Assembly: GCF_003315615.1 (NCBI RefSeq)
Contig: NZ_PDCH01000016.1
Span: 1-35,849 of the forward strand
DNA: 35,849 nucleotides
Direction of reading: 5' to 3'
Source of the DNA: Bifidobacterium xylocopae
GTDB lineage: Bacteria > Actinomycetota > Actinomycetes > Actinomycetales > Bifidobacteriaceae
Below, in pieces: positions 7,606 to 14,305 of this stretch (positions within the stretch are counted from its first letter, which is position 1; every line of letters starts with the position of its first letter). Under the pieces are notes generated by a model. It was given only the letters and a program-made list of their open reading frames with translations, had not been told where the DNA came from and made no database searches. Both the position numbers and the translations under genes were made by a program.

Positions 7606-8196
7606 ATGGCTCACTTCATTACTATCGCCAACACAAAGGGCGGGGTAGGGAAAACAACCTCGACCATGCTTATCTCACAAGAACTCGTTAAACGTGGGAA
7701 AAAAGTGGAAGTCAGAGATACTGATCCTTCTGGTGGAGCTACAAAATGGAAGATCCTGGCGAAAGAAAGCGGCACCCCGCTGCCATTTCCTGTCAGATCA
7801 GCAAACATTGCTGAGGTCGGAGAAGACCCCGATGACCCAGACACTTGGGTCATCATTGATACCCCACCTCTGCAAGCAGAAATAATACAAGCAGCAATAG
7901 ATGCGGCAGACCTAGTGATTATCACGACCCAGCCCGGAAGGCTCGACTTACAGAGAACTATCGATACGGCAAAAGCAGTCGGAAAACCTCTTACCATCTT
8001 AGCAACACATGTTATAGCCAGATCAAGATCCTGGCAGCAGCTACAAGAGGAACTAACTAAAGCCGGCCTCAGCCAGATGAAAGCCTACATCCCATCAAGA
8101 GAGGCAATCAAAAATGCTACAGGCACCTCCGACCTTCCCCATGGAACACGGTATGACGAGGTCGTACAAGAAATATTAGACGCTTTCAGCGAATAG
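7606..8196 (+). CDS. parA: Partition ATPase, ParA/ParF type
   Basis: A 196-residue ParA/MinD-superfamily ATPase that moves plasmid copies apart using ATP-dependent binding to the nucleoid. It has the deviant Walker A KGGVGKTT (11-18), the A' motif DTDPSG (38-43) and the Walker B-like IIDTPP (83-88). There is no N-terminal HTH, as in the short ParF class, whose partner is a small ribbon-helix-helix protein; just such a gene follows at 8276. The ATG at 7606 is chosen because GGAAAGA lies 7-14 bases before it and the conserved family start begins there; longer frames add only an AT-rich leader. AT-rich palindromes flank the pair on both sides. Confidence 0.9.
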   Translation: MAHFITIANTKGGVGKTTSTMLISQELVKRGKKVEVRDTDPSGGATKWKILAKESGTPLPFPVRSANIAEVGEDPDDPDTWVIIDTPPLQAEIIQAAIDAADLVIITTQPGRLDLQRTIDTAKAVGKPLTILATHVIARSRSWQQLQEELTKAGLSQMKAYIPSREAIKNATGTSDLPHGTRYDEVVQEILDAFSE

Positions 8197-8202
8197 AGAC
8201 AG

Positions 8203-8254
8203 GAATTATGTATATGCATATATAAGTATGTACTTATATACTTATATATGTAGT
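8203..8254. promoter_or_regulatory. AT-rich dyad between parA and its partner gene
   Basis: A run of TATAT/ATACTT steps forms overlapping palindromes, for example TATATAAGTATG followed by TACTTATATACTTATATA. It separates parA from the RHH gene and could hold an operator or centromere-like site. Similar AT dyads occur at 892-935, 7521-7560 and 9341-9397. Confidence 0.4.
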
Positions 8255-8275
8255 CGTGAAGCAAAGTGAGGAACC

Positions 8276-8479
8276 ATGCCCATTGACCTTAAACATAAAG
8301 CTGAAATAAAACTAGCAGATACTCTTTCAGACAAAACAAGAAAATCAAAACCCACTGTAAGACGGATGAACCTCATCGTTCCAGAAGAAATCTATAAAAT
8401 ACTCGCGACGAAAAGAATTGATACCGGTAAATCTATGACAGCTCTGATCATTAATGCCATTGAAGAGTGCTATAAATAG
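8276..8479 (+). CDS. Ribbon-helix-helix DNA-binding protein, ParG-like partition partner
   Basis: A 67-residue basic protein. The N-terminal 27 residues are charged and probably flexible; residues 28-67 fit a ribbon-helix-helix: strand RRMNLIVP, helix EEIYKILATKRIDT, turn GKS, helix MTALIINAIEECYK. ParG-type proteins have this plan, bind a centromere and their own promoter, and stimulate the ParF ATPase through the flexible tail. The gene follows parA after an AT-rich dyad and has GTGAGGA upstream of its ATG. The nearby palindromes are the natural candidates for its binding sites. A role as a general repressor, without partition, is possible. Confidence 0.75.
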   Translation: MPIDLKHKAEIKLADTLSDKTRKSKPTVRRMNLIVPEEIYKILATKRIDTGKSMTALIINAIEECYK

Positions 8480-8564
8480 CCATCGTGCTTGCTACAGTTA
8501 AGCATGACACAAGATACTCGGTCTAAGATCCACCAATCATTCAAGCCGAGCATCGTACACCATA

Positions 8565-8574
8565 TAGTAGGTAA
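8565..8574 (+). promoter_or_regulatory. TAGTAGGTAA motif, copy 3, at the SSB-like gene
   Basis: The 10-mer ends 9 bases before the ATG at 8584 and runs into GGAA, so it overlaps the ribosome-binding region. The CATATAGT just before it could be a -10 element, which would give a very short leader. Confidence 0.5.
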
Positions 8575-8583
8575 GGAATACAC

Positions 8584-8850
8584 ATGGCATTCTATTGCGA
8601 CAAGATGACCTGGAAAGCAGGAAATCTCACCAAAGACCCATATTTTCGAACATACCCCGACGGCAACGAAACCGTCTATCTTTCTTTAGCCATAGACCAC
8701 GAAAAAGACAACACCGAATACCTGGAGCTCCAGGGGAGAGGCCAAATCAAAGAATATATACGCACCGAAACTTTCAAATCCGGCGACTTCGTAATCGCTG
8801 GCGGCACATTGGGAACCAGAAAAAACAGTCTCGCGAAGTACCAATCCTAA
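8584..8850 (+). CDS. SSB-like single-strand DNA-binding protein; may continue by -1 frameshift to 8933
   Basis: The 88-residue zero-frame product resembles the first part of a single-strand binding protein OB fold: GNLTKDPYFRTYPDG (13-27), YLSLAID, YLELQGRG, then KSGDFVIAGGTLGTRKN. The last strand of the fold is missing and the frame ends at TAA 8848. The missing part lies in the -1 frame (VPILRLAIISHETSLNYEIL, to TAG 8933). The change of frame coincides with A AAA AAC at 8820-8826, in the phase required for -1 ribosomal slippage; this would give 116 residues. A 6-bp stem (8828-8833 with 8870-8875) follows closely. The alternative is an ordinary indel in the A run. Either way the SSB assignment is by pattern only. 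Confidence 0.6.
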   Translation: MAFYCDKMTWKAGNLTKDPYFRTYPDGNETVYLSLAIDHEKDNTEYLELQGRGQIKEYIRTETFKSGDFVIAGGTLGTRKNSLAKYQS

Positions 8851-8967
8851 GGTTAGCAATAATAAGCCACGAGACAAGTCTCAATTATGAAATCCTCAAC
8901 TGGGATTATTTAAAAGCAGGTACAAGGAGGTAGACAACAAACACAATATCAGATGAAAGGTAATATC

Positions 8968-9288
8968 ATGGCAGAGCTATCCTATGTTGAATCGGTCCTT
9001 CTTGACCTGATCAAGAGTAGACTATCGCAAAATGCGGAGACCGAAGTGAAAACGTTCCTGGTGGAAATCCAAGGAAATAGAATTATCGGCGTCAGTGATG
9101 ACCTGATAAGCAGGGTGCAGGAAGATATAGAAAAAGACCCCTCCATAAGTGAGATACGAAAAGTATGGCAACGTGAGCGTGGGGGAGTCTATGCTGCTGA
9201 AGAGTTTGACCGAGCTATAGCAACCAGTATCGCCCACATCCTTTCTAACAAAGAGTTGTTAAAGGAGTTTGGCATCCTGTCCAACTAA
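8968..9288 (+). CDS. Hypothetical protein, 106 residues
   Basis: Not recognised. A predicted alpha/beta, acidic soluble protein with no membrane segment; it starts with a helix (AELSYVESVLLDLIKSRL) and ends in helices around DRAIATSIAHILSNKELLKEF. The start at 8968 is preferred to the ATG at 8953 because AAAGG lies 9 bases before it; the AAGGAGG at 8924-8930 is too far from either and sits at the end of the -1 frame of the SSB-like gene. Its place after the replication and partition genes suggests a maintenance role, which is a guess. Confidence 0.6.
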   Translation: MAELSYVESVLLDLIKSRLSQNAETEVKTFLVEIQGNRIIGVSDDLISRVQEDIEKDPSISEIRKVWQRERGGVYAAEEFDRAIATSIAHILSNKELLKEFGILSN

Positions 9289-9340
9289 CCGTTCATCTGG
9301 GAGGGACGGTGGGTAGGTTGCTGTTACAATGTATGAAAGC

Positions 9341-9397
9341 GTAAATACGTAAATACATATATAAATAAATAAGTAAACATGTATTTATGTATTTCTG
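9341..9397. promoter_or_regulatory. AT-rich inverted-repeat site upstream of the 9417 gene
   Basis: TAAATACAT (9350-9358) and ATGTATTTA (9379-9387) are opposed repeats, and TGTATTTATGTATTT (9380-9394) is identical to 7531-7545 before parA. AAGGAAG for the next gene follows at once. Probably the same class of protein site as at 7521-7560. Confidence 0.5.
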
Positions 9398-9416
9398 TTT
9401 TTAAGGAAGTAGAACC

Positions 9417-9872
9417 ATGCATACGGACAGGCAGAATATACAAAATATTGAGAAACAGGGCAGTATAAAGGCGAAAACTGCTAAAGCCTTTGCACTGCTT
9501 CTTATACTTGGCGTATTTGTCAGTGTAGGTTCACTATGGGTCGCCTATAGAAAATCGACTGCCTTACGCCGGTGTAACGAGGCATACGCACGGGCAGAAC
9601 GCGTAAAAAAAGCATATAGTAAAAAGCTGCACGGTGAAAAACTGCTTAGTGCTGAGCAAGTGCCAACAGGGCAGGTTACAGATCCTCAAACCGTGACAAA
9701 GTTGGCAGAACAAATCTTGTTAAAGCCTCCAGCCATACCTGCATGTGAAGCCGGTAGTGTCAATGCACTTAAAGAGCAATCTGCACGGCTTGAAGACAGC
9801 GCCAAATGGTTCACCAGCCACAATAAGGCGTTAGATAGTGCTGTGGTTAAGGCACTAACAAAATACTACTAG
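9417..9872 (+). CDS. Membrane-anchored protein, truncated paralogue of the 35430-865 gene product
   Basis: A 151-residue protein with a polar N-terminus, one membrane segment at about 25-44 (ALLLILGVFVSVGSLWVAY) and an outside helical part. The outside part aligns with the transfer-operon protein encoded over the circle join: both have Q.V.DP.T...L...........PAC followed by HNK.L....SAVV. Similarity ends at SAVV, where the other gene changes base composition and where this one stops after a few more codons, against a YcaO fragment. The two genes share the 13-mer TAGTGCTGTGGTT exactly there (442-454 and 9836-9848). It is therefore probably a 3'-truncated or recombinant copy, still with a good AAGGAAG ribosome site. 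Confidence 0.65.
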   Translation: MHTDRQNIQNIEKQGSIKAKTAKAFALLLILGVFVSVGSLWVAYRKSTALRRCNEAYARAERVKKAYSKKLHGEKLLSAEQVPTGQVTDPQTVTKLAEQILLKPPAIPACEAGSVNALKEQSARLEDSAKWFTSHNKALDSAVVKALTKYY

Positions 9873-10330
9873 GGTTCGGTTCCCATGCAGATGTCAGCCG
9901 TGCTGCAACCCGTGCGGTTACAGAGGTTATCCAATTTCAAGCATCACTTCCAGAAGAAGTCATAGGAGATAATCTTCCCGATCGCTTGACAGGAAGTGAG
10001 GCAATAGATTGGTATACATTCCAAACCCTAGAGGCCAATGACTTTTTACTCCCACAAGGGCAAATAGATCCTTCTCAATACAGAGCCCAACGAGAATATG
10101 ATGTCAAGCAATTAATAGCCGCGATTGAATCCGTGGGTACCACAGTCTTCCTGTTAGATGCGACTCGGCCAGATATCGGTATCCCTGTTGTGCGATGTGT
10201 AGCGCCTGGATTGCGGTCTTGGTGGCGGCGGCTGGCACCTGGTCGCCTATATGACGTGCCGGTACAACTTGGCTGGCTTACAACTGCACATACAGAAGAG
10301 GAGATGAATCCAATTGGCATGTTCTTCTGA
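9851..10330 (+). pseudogene. C-terminal fragment of a YcaO (SagD-like) cyclodehydratase
   Basis: The frame from 9851 reads LLGFGSHADVSRAATRAVTE, matching the conserved G.G.H.D...A..RA..E of YcaO proteins, and ends WRRLAPGRLYDVPVQLGWL and NPIGMFF, matching the YcaO C-terminus. YcaO enzymes use ATP to cyclise Cys/Ser/Thr in ribosomal peptides. About the first half or more, with most of the ATP site, is absent: the frame is closed upstream by TAA at 9848-9850 and abuts the 9417 gene. There is no credible start near the conserved motif, so it is called broken. A SagB-like gene overlaps its end by 17 bases, the arrangement expected in an azole-peptide cluster. Confidence 0.75.
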
Positions 10331-11576
10331 TATTTCAAAAATCTACGAGCAATATCCCGACGGCAGAACGTTCTCATTTGATGATGAGACGACAGATTCA
10401 CCTGGCGCGTATGCAGAGAAGTATCGAGAAATAATCCATGATGCAGGCCAAGGCCTAACACAAGGTGTTATCGAAGTCGGTGGAACCGAAATGATAACCA
10501 TACGTGGTGTCCATCAACCTGCAGCGGATATGATTCTAGACAAGGGTGAATCAACAACCACGCCTATTCTCTCCCCGAGCGTGTATATGCGACAAGTTAC
10601 AGCTCAGCAGTACAGTCTCGAGAGCTTAACTTCTCCAACAACACTCTACTTGCAAAGCGACATCCTTCCTTGGGTGTTAAGTTTGAAGGAAGCACCTAAG
10701 TATTTTTCAAATCTTTTATGGCGTTTAAACTTCATAGAGGACAAAGACACAGTTTCCCATGCGATACTGCCGTTCGAAGATGAGCTAAGCCTCAAATATG
10801 CGAGATTCGGGTCACACAAAAACGGCTATGGCGGAACATACTATTTGGCAGAAGAACATCCAGAACTCTTGCAAGAATCCCTCAACCCTGTGGTGCCGTG
10901 TGAAAATACGCTAAAACTGCCGCTAAGCCGAATCCACGAAATCTCTTTGAGTGACGCCATGCATAACAGAAGAAGCTCCCGGGATCATTCCACTCCGCCG
11001 GCAGCGCTAGAAGATATTCTGACGCTTCTCTCATTATCTGCTCAGGGTAACCCCTCAGGGACTGGCGTGAGAAACGAGCCACTGTATCGTTTCCCATATC
11101 CTTCAGGGGGTTCCCTGGGAGAACTAAGATTCCTCGTAATAACTAATCGTGTCACGTTAAACGGTGATGAACTAGGGAAAAACTGTTTTGAATACCAACC
11201 TTTGAGCAACACTACTTACAAGCATCGTGTTGGCGAGAAAGCATTAAGTAAGCTAATTAAGCTATATTCCAATATGCCAGGTATTCCTCCAGAAGAGTTG
11301 CAGTGTTTGATTATTGTGCTGGCAGATGCGGCAAAAGTAGCTGCAAAGTATGAATCCGTAGCCCCAGCACTGATCTACAAGCATGTGGGAGCATGGATGC
11401 AAACGGCATATCTCACAGCCCTCCAACTCCCACTATCTGTCTGTTCTTTAGGTGGAGGGCCCACTGATGTTATGCAGAGGCTATTCTGGTTTGAGGATTC
11501 GCCCCTAGTCCCTGTCGGCGAAATGGTGTGCGCAAGGAGGACCGACAATGTTTCTAACAGTGGTCATAATCTCTAG
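10314..11576 (+). CDS. SagB/McbC-like azoline dehydrogenase (nitroreductase fold)
   Basis: A 420-residue protein of the SagB type: an FMN flavoenzyme that oxidises azolines to azoles in microcin B17/streptolysin S-like peptides. Residues 1-200 form the long N-terminal region usual in SagB; the nitroreductase core begins at RRSSRDHS (219-226), with YPSGGSLGELR (262-272) and a late APALIYKHVGAWMQ...LGGG segment. The start is TTG at 10314, overlapping the YcaO stop, with GAGGAGA upstream. No intact YcaO, leader-binding protein or Cys/Ser-rich precursor is adjacent, so the enzyme may be a relic or work with chromosomal partners. The lower GC and different codon use from the transfer genes suggest import. 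Confidence 0.8.
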   Translation: MACSSDISKIYEQYPDGRTFSFDDETTDSPGAYAEKYREIIHDAGQGLTQGVIEVGGTEMITIRGVHQPAADMILDKGESTTTPILSPSVYMRQVTAQQYSLESLTSPTTLYLQSDILPWVLSLKEAPKYFSNLLWRLNFIEDKDTVSHAILPFEDELSLKYARFGSHKNGYGGTYYLAEEHPELLQESLNPVVPCENTLKLPLSRIHEISLSDAMHNRRSSRDHSTPPAALEDILTLLSLSAQGNPSGTGVRNEPLYRFPYPSGGSLGELRFLVITNRVTLNGDELGKNCFEYQPLSNTTYKHRVGEKALSKLIKLYSNMPGIPPEELQCLIIVLADAAKVAAKYESVAPALIYKHVGAWMQTAYLTALQLPLSVCSLGGGPTDVMQRLFWFEDSPLVPVGEMVCARRTDNVSNSGHNL

Positions 11577-11874
11577 CTATGTGTTTCTTATCCTCGCTTC
11601 ATTAGGAGTGGTGAATCTTAAGAATGAGGGCGATGACGAGGAAGATACAATATCTAGAGGAAGCTTTGGTAGAGCTTCCAAGTGGATGCTGTTATGCTTC
11701 ACCCCTGGAGTAGTGGCATATCTCCTGAATGCTTTTATCCCCGCAGTACATGTTCCATCGTCACTCACTGCAACACTCATTTCCGGAGGATTCATTTTAG
11801 GATTCTGCTTTTTCTATGTAACAGAGAAACGACTAAGAAATCGTCGCAGATCCGAAATGAAGAAACCAGAATAG
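11548..11874 (+). CDS. Small membrane protein of the SagB unit
   Basis: 108 residues with three hydrophobic helices: about 1-22, 45-65 and 72-93, plus a basic C-terminal tail. It overlaps the SagB-like gene by 29 bases and has an excellent ribosome site (AAGGAGG, 7 bases before ATG), so it is translated as part of the same operon. Family not recognised. Small membrane proteins in azole-peptide clusters often serve export, immunity or peptide processing, but nothing in the sequence decides between these. Confidence 0.65.
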   Translation: MFLTVVIISSYVFLILASLGVVNLKNEGDDEEDTISRGSFGRASKWMLLCFTPGVVAYLLNAFIPAVHVPSSLTATLISGGFILGFCFFYVTEKRLRNRRRSEMKKPE

Positions 11875-12035
11875 TTCAATATCATCCGTCAAGTCTTCTG
11901 TGTCAGATAACTATAAGGGCAGAATTCACATTCCCTATTTACCGATAACAACGCCGAAAGCAGCGTCTATTAAACGGTCGTTTATGGTACAGGCGTCAAG
12001 ATGAAGTCCCAGGGACCTATCTCATTGAGTTTTGT

Positions 12036-12097
12036 GTACAAAAACCCGTCTAAAAATCAATGTATAGTTAATGATTGGTAAAGATGGGTTTTAGTAC
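12036..12097. other. res-like inverted repeat upstream of the resolvase
   Basis: GTACAAAAACCCGTCT (12036-12051) and AGATGGGTTTTAGTAC (12082-12097) are inverted repeats matching at 13 of 16 positions, 30 bases apart. A TATAGT promoter element lies between them. Serine resolvases usually sit next to their own recombination site, which also represses the gene. The stretch 11875-12035 shows nothing else. Confidence 0.55.
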
Positions 12098-12114
12098 AAA
12101 TGGAAAGGTCCGTC

Positions 12115-12687
12115 ATGCTCATTGGGTATGCCAGGGTCAGCACGCTTGAGCAGAATGAAGATCTGCAGGTGGATGCTCTAAAAGCTGCGGGATGCGATAG
12201 GTGGTACGTGGATCACGCCTCGGGTGCGAAGGCCAGCAGGCCGCAGCTTGACAAGATGTTCGAGCTCCTGCGTGAGGGCGATGTGCTAGTGGTCTGGAAA
12301 CTTGACCGTCTTGGACGTAGCGTACAGAACTTGATTGAGCTCATAAACCGGCTACACAAGATGGGCGTCGGATTCAAAAGTTTGACCGAGCAAATGGACA
12401 CCACCACTCCCGGAGGTACTCTGGTGTTCAACGTTTACGCATCTATGGCGCAGTTTGAGCGTGACTTGATTCGAGAGAGAACCAATGCCGGCCTGCGGGC
12501 CGCCCGTGAACGTGGCAGGGTCGGTGGCCGGCCGAGTAAGCTTACCCATGACGATGAGGTTATGATCCGGCAGCTCTATGAATCCAGGACTGTTACCGTT
12601 CGGCAGATAGCTGATAGGTTCAGTGTCTCCAGGGGAACTATTTATAGAGCAATCGAGGCAGGTGGCGTCGCACAGACGGAAAATTAA
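12115..12687 (+). CDS. Serine recombinase, resolvase/invertase family
   Basis: A 190-residue small serine recombinase. The catalytic domain opens IGYARVSTLEQ with the nucleophile Ser9, then WKLDRLGRS and a dimer helix around MAQFERDLIRERT; the C-terminal 45 residues carry the GRPSKL linker and a Hin-type helix-turn-helix (VRQIADRFSVSRGTIYRAI). Such enzymes resolve plasmid multimers or cointegrates, or invert segments. The start at 12115 follows GGAAAGG by 6 bases; a start at 12100 is possible. With the res-like site beside it, multimer resolution is the simplest role. It could also be what remains of a Tn3-like transposon, since no transposase or terminal repeats are visible. Confidence 0.9.
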   Translation: MLIGYARVSTLEQNEDLQVDALKAAGCDRWYVDHASGAKASRPQLDKMFELLREGDVLVVWKLDRLGRSVQNLIELINRLHKMGVGFKSLTEQMDTTTPGGTLVFNVYASMAQFERDLIRERTNAGLRAARERGRVGGRPSKLTHDDEVMIRQLYESRTVTVRQIADRFSVSRGTIYRAIEAGGVAQTEN

Positions 12688-12750
12688 TGGGCACCTGTTT
12701 TATGGGTGCAGCGAGTGAAACATGGATTTATTGGCTGTGATGCATGAGTT

Positions 12751-12960
12751 GTTGTGGGGCCGGCAACCCCACACCCCGCCGAGCTGACTCAGCTCGACCA
12801 GTAATGCCTCCGGCGGCTGCCGCACGGGTAACTGCGTGACCCGTTTGCCTCTAGGAAGAGGTTCTAAATGCCGGCGGAATGAAGACAGTCAGGGAAGTAC
12901 TTCTACGATAGATATTCGATTGGTAGTGGCCCCGTCGGTTTCAATAGCGTTTGCGCTATA
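12751..12960. ncRNA. Structured non-coding stretch, possible RNA relic (HEARO/OMEGA-like?)
   Basis: Several helices are visible: TGGGG with CCCCA (12755-12771), GAGCTGA with TCAGCTC (12781-12795), ACGGGT with ACCCGT (12824-12844), CCTCT with AGAGG (near 12848-12861) and ATAGCG with CGCTAT (12944-12959). A longer pairing, CCGCC (12776-12780) with GGCGG (12873-12877), encloses the inner ones. This multibranch plan is unlike the surrounding sequence and has no good reading frame. It recalls guide-type RNAs found beside transposon nucleases, but no such nuclease is here, so the class is only a suggestion. Confidence 0.4.
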
Positions 12961-12980
12961 GTCTAGGCTACAGTTGAATA

Positions 12981-13229
12981 ATGGATGGTGAAAGCAATAG
13001 CTGCAGTGGCGGCATCAATTTCGATTATGGTGAATTCTGCCGGCAATGCGATTTCATCGATCATCTTTATTCTGGTGCAGTTCTTACCAAGGATGAGATG
13101 GAGGAGGAGTATAGATTGCTGCTGCTCGGGGATCTTCCTGGCCCAGAATCGCTTCTAGACCCAACCCTGTCTAGGATTGCTTACTGCCAGATTGGCAATG
13201 ACTGCCAGTTCGCAGGGAATCCCATCTGA
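12981..13229 (+). CDS. Hypothetical protein, 82 residues, doubtful
   Basis: Not recognised. An acidic product with four cysteines and the plausible helical stretch LTKDEMEEEYRLLLLGDL. It has no clear ribosome site and its last 49 bases run under the opposite-strand Abi gene. It may be a small gene, the relic of a longer one, or chance. Composition reads more like protein than the usual shadow frame, which is why it is listed. Confidence 0.25.
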   Translation: MDGESNSCSGGINFDYGEFCRQCDFIDHLYSGAVLTKDEMEEEYRLLLLGDLPGPESLLDPTLSRIAYCQIGNDCQFAGNPI

Positions 13230-14149
13230 TTGAGCGGAATGTTCGGGTAACGGTTCATGAGGTTGACAAAGTTCGTTCGCCACTGAGCGACACCTAATTG
13301 CTTCAGCAAGTAGTATTCCATAGTCAGGAAAGCCGCCGGACCCTTGGTTGTGCGGAAGGGGTCCCAATCATTGCCCCACCAGACAGGGTTATTGGGGTTG
13401 GATCTAGGTATGGCTGGCTGGAGTTTCTTGCTCTTGGAGTTCCATAAGCGCTCGTGGTGGGCGGCCATGTTGCGAGCCACACGTAAGGTCTCCATCCAAT
13501 CTCCCAGAAGTCGTTCATTACCGTGGCTGACCTTGCCGGTGACGATTCCCAACTTTGCAGCGAGATGCTCTTTAATGCTGGAATCTGCTCCCTTGTATAA
13601 GGATATTTTGAATTCGCCGTAAGTCATGCTATCCACGAGCATCCATACCGGTGGTAATGCATCGGAATATGTTCTTTTGAAATGTTCCAGATGTGGGAGT
13701 GATGATCTTTCGAAGTCACGTAAGAAACAGTTGAGCGCTTTTTGGTATTCTTTTAGCGATAGATTGGGTAGGTCTGTGGCTTGTATGTACCCCAGTGGTC
13801 CGTTGGCCTTAGCCAGCTCTGAAGATATATTGCTTTTGAGGAACACTTCGATGGTGACGATACCATCAAAGACAATGTTCCTGAGCTCCTGATCAAAGGT
13901 ATAACGTTCCTCGATGGTATTCCAAGCGGTTCCTGGTTGAAACGGCAGTTTCCTCTTGCCGATATTAGTTTGGTCTTTGGTGAGGAACGGGTACCAATAT
14001 CCCTTAAGCCGATAATATCCAGCCAAGTCAATTTTCTGAGCGAGGTCGTGTTGACTGATGCCGGAGAGACCGTTCTGTATCAGCATAGCGGCCAGACTGG
14101 CCGAGCTCTGATAAGGATGCGACGGGTACGGAATACGAGCGGTGGTCAT
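13181..14149 (-). CDS. Abi_2 family abortive-infection protein with HEPN-type motif
   Basis: A 322-residue protein of the Abi_2 (AbiD/AbiF) family of phage-defence proteins. It shows the family signature GYYRLKGYWYPF (44-55), the FDQELR...V..IEVFLKSNIS segment (85-109) and RNMAAHHERLWN (226-237). The RN..AH core (Arg226, His231) is the HEPN ribonuclease motif, so an RNA-cutting effector that stops the infected cell is likely. The start at 14149 is preferred; a frame from 14197 adds 16 unconserved residues. It is a single-gene unit; the ABC operon upstream ends in its own hairpin. It is probably cargo that protects the host from phage. Confidence 0.85.
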   Translation of the reverse strand: MTTARIPYPSHPYQSSASLAAMLIQNGLSGISQHDLAQKIDLAGYYRLKGYWYPFLTKDQTNIGKRKLPFQPGTAWNTIEERYTFDQELRNIVFDGIVTIEVFLKSNISSELAKANGPLGYIQATDLPNLSLKEYQKALNCFLRDFERSSLPHLEHFKRTYSDALPPVWMLVDSMTYGEFKISLYKGADSSIKEHLAAKLGIVTGKVSHGNERLLGDWMETLRVARNMAAHHERLWNSKSKKLQPAIPRSNPNNPVWWGNDWDPFRTTKGPAAFLTMEYYLLKQLGVAQWRTNFVNLMNRYPNIPLNQMGFPANWQSLPIWQ

Positions 14150-14172
14150 CTCAGTTACATCCCCTTTAGGTA

Positions 14173-14229
14173 AAGAAAATGCCGCCCTAGTGTGCACATC
14201 ATATAAATATGATGGAGGCAGTGGCGGCT
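14173..14229 (-). terminator. Hairpin terminator after the ABC exporter operon
   Basis: GCCGCC (14181-14186) pairs with GGCGGC (14224-14229) and encloses the perfect 8-bp hairpin CATCATAT/ATATGATG (14197-14214). On the minus strand ATTTTCTTT follows. It lies 77 bases past the exporter stop, so it ends that transcript just before the Abi gene. Confidence 0.6.
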
Positions 14230-14305
14230 TCTAACATCATTAAATATACCGTTATGAGATTAGTGTATCTACATTTAAATACAAGAATTCACAAAGTCAT
14301 CACAT

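Noticed and set aside
12100-12687. Resolvase as part of an intact Tn3-like transposon
   Set aside because: No transposase gene and no 38-bp-type terminal repeats are visible around the cargo island.
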